The notes under the pieces were generated by a model. The model made no database searches and was not told the origin of the DNA. It saw only the letters and a list, made by a program, of their open reading frames with translations. A DNA stretch of 42,994 nt from DASXTS01 sp036505275. GTDB lineage: Bacteria > Actinomycetota > Actinomycetes > Mycobacteriales > Pseudonocardiaceae. The position numbers and the translations under genes are program-made. The stretch lies in assembly GCA_036505275.1 (NCBI GenBank), contig DASXTS010000213.1, forward strand, positions 1 to 42,994, given 5' to 3'. This document shows positions 42,239-42,994 of the stretch, in pieces (position 1 is the first letter of the stretch; every line of letters starts with the position of its first letter).

Positions 42239-42994
42239 TCACGCCCCTGCCGCGGCCAGCTTGGCGGCCGTGCGCGCCGCGTTGTCCATGGTGTCAACCT
42301 GCTGCAGGCCGGCGAGGTTCGCCTCGGTGAGGATCCGGCGGCCCTCCTCGGCGTTGTTGCCGTCGAGCCGCACCACGATGGGCCTGGTCACCGCTTCGCC
42401 GCGGGAGTCGAGCAACTCGAAGGCCTGCACGATGCCGTTGGCCACCGCGTCGCAAGCGGTGATCCCGCCGAACACGTTGACGAACACGCTGCGCACGTCG
42501 GGGTCGGAAAGGATGATCTCCAGCCCGTTGGCCATCACCTCGGCGGACGCGCCGCCGCCGATGTCGAGGAAGTTGGCCGGCTCGACGCCGCCGAACTCCT
42601 CGCCGGCGTAGGCCACCACGTCCAATGTGGACATCACCAGGCCGGCGCCATTGCCGATGATCCCGACCTGGCCGGACAGCTTGACGTAGTTGAGGTCCTT
42701 CTCCTTGGCTCGCGCCTCCAGCGGGTCCTCGGCCACCCGGTCGACGAACTGCTGATGGTCGGGATGCCGGAAGTCGGCGTTGTCGTCCAGGGTGACCTTG
42801 CCGTCCAGCGCGATCACGTTGTCGGACGGGTCGCGCACCAGCGGGTTCACCTCGACCAGCGTGGCGTCCTCCGCGACGAACGCCTGCCACAGCTTGACCA
42901 CTGCGTCGACGATGCGGTCGACCACCGCGGCGGGGAACCTCGCCGCCTCGACGATCTCGCGCGCCTTCGCCTCGTCGACGCCGTCCAGCGGGTC
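42239..42994 (-). CDS. sucC: Succinyl-CoA synthetase beta subunit (3' part)
   Basis: The C-terminal 251 residues; the gene runs off the right edge in frame. AEDATLVEVNPLVRD ends the ATP-grasp domain and carries the metal-binding Asn, and QVGIIGNGAGLVMSTLDVVA then FLDIGGGASAEVMANGLEII form the ligase domain that contacts SucD. It makes the heteromer with sucD immediately downstream. An ATG at 42925 is internal, not the start. Confidence 0.95.
   Translation of the reverse strand, partial: DPLDGVDEAKAREIVEAARFPAAVVDRIVDAVVKLWQAFVAEDATLVEVNPLVRDPSDNVIALDGKVTLDDNADFRHPDHQQFVDRVAEDPLEARAKEKDLNYVKLSGQVGIIGNGAGLVMSTLDVVAYAGEEFGGVEPANFLDIGGGASAEVMANGLEIILSDPDVRSVFVNVFGGITACDAVANGIVQAFELLDSRGEAVTRPIVVRLDGNNAEEGRRILTEANLAGLQQVDTMDNAARTAAKLAAAGA

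Overview
The window is about 43 kb of very GC-rich DNA with tightly packed genes, many GTG starts and many 4-nt stop/start overlaps. Gene content points to an actinomycete, probably Pseudonocardiales-like or related to mycobacteria; the genus is an inference I cannot settle from sequence alone. Two blocks keep the gene order of Mycobacterium tuberculosis as I recall it: metB / proline-rich RDD protein / cbs / SGNH hydrolase (thiolase beside it), and sucC-sucD / DUF5336 / DUF6350 / purN / purH. No rRNA, tRNA, CRISPR array, insertion sequence, prophage or integrase was seen.

Layout. 1-7.2 kb: hppD, ilvA, a small secreted protein, then metB, an RDD membrane protein and cbs on the minus strand (tyrosine breakdown, threonine deamination, transsulfuration). 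7.2-14.4 kb: an SGNH hydrolase, a thiolase fossil, a Bax1-I protein, two membrane proteins, an AlkZ-like winged-helix protein, a 600-bp patch of three gene fossils (VOC, HAD, hemerythrin) and an MT0933-like antitoxin-family protein. 14.4-22.4 kb: a MarR/MFS drug-efflux pair with a shared operator motif, an SH3b protein, icd, a spermidine-synthase-like protein, a second MarR whose palindrome covers its own start, and a DUF990-type ABC exporter. 22.4-30.1 kb: mdh, DUF3017, folD, a YdcZ-type transporter and a pentapeptide protein as one minus-strand operon, facing away from a 1271-residue, mostly low-complexity protein ending in a TNT-type NAD+ glycohydrolase domain. 30.1-36.1 kb: the SOS mutasome imuA'-imuB-dnaE2 under a perfect 28-bp LexA-type palindrome. 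36.1 kb to the end: purH, purN, DUF6350, DUF5336, sucD and the 3' part of sucC.

The least expected structure is non-coding. Three intergenic sites hold copies of one 67-bp imperfect palindrome, all exactly 67 bp, with 20-nt arms and a conserved GCAAC in the loop: a REP-like or small MITE-like family. Several start regions carry a TANNNT -10 element 6-8 nt before the start codon, which suggests leaderless transcripts. Repetitive Pro/Gly/Ala/Asp-rich expansions occur in at least seven unrelated proteins, suggesting frequent in-frame repeat growth in this genome.
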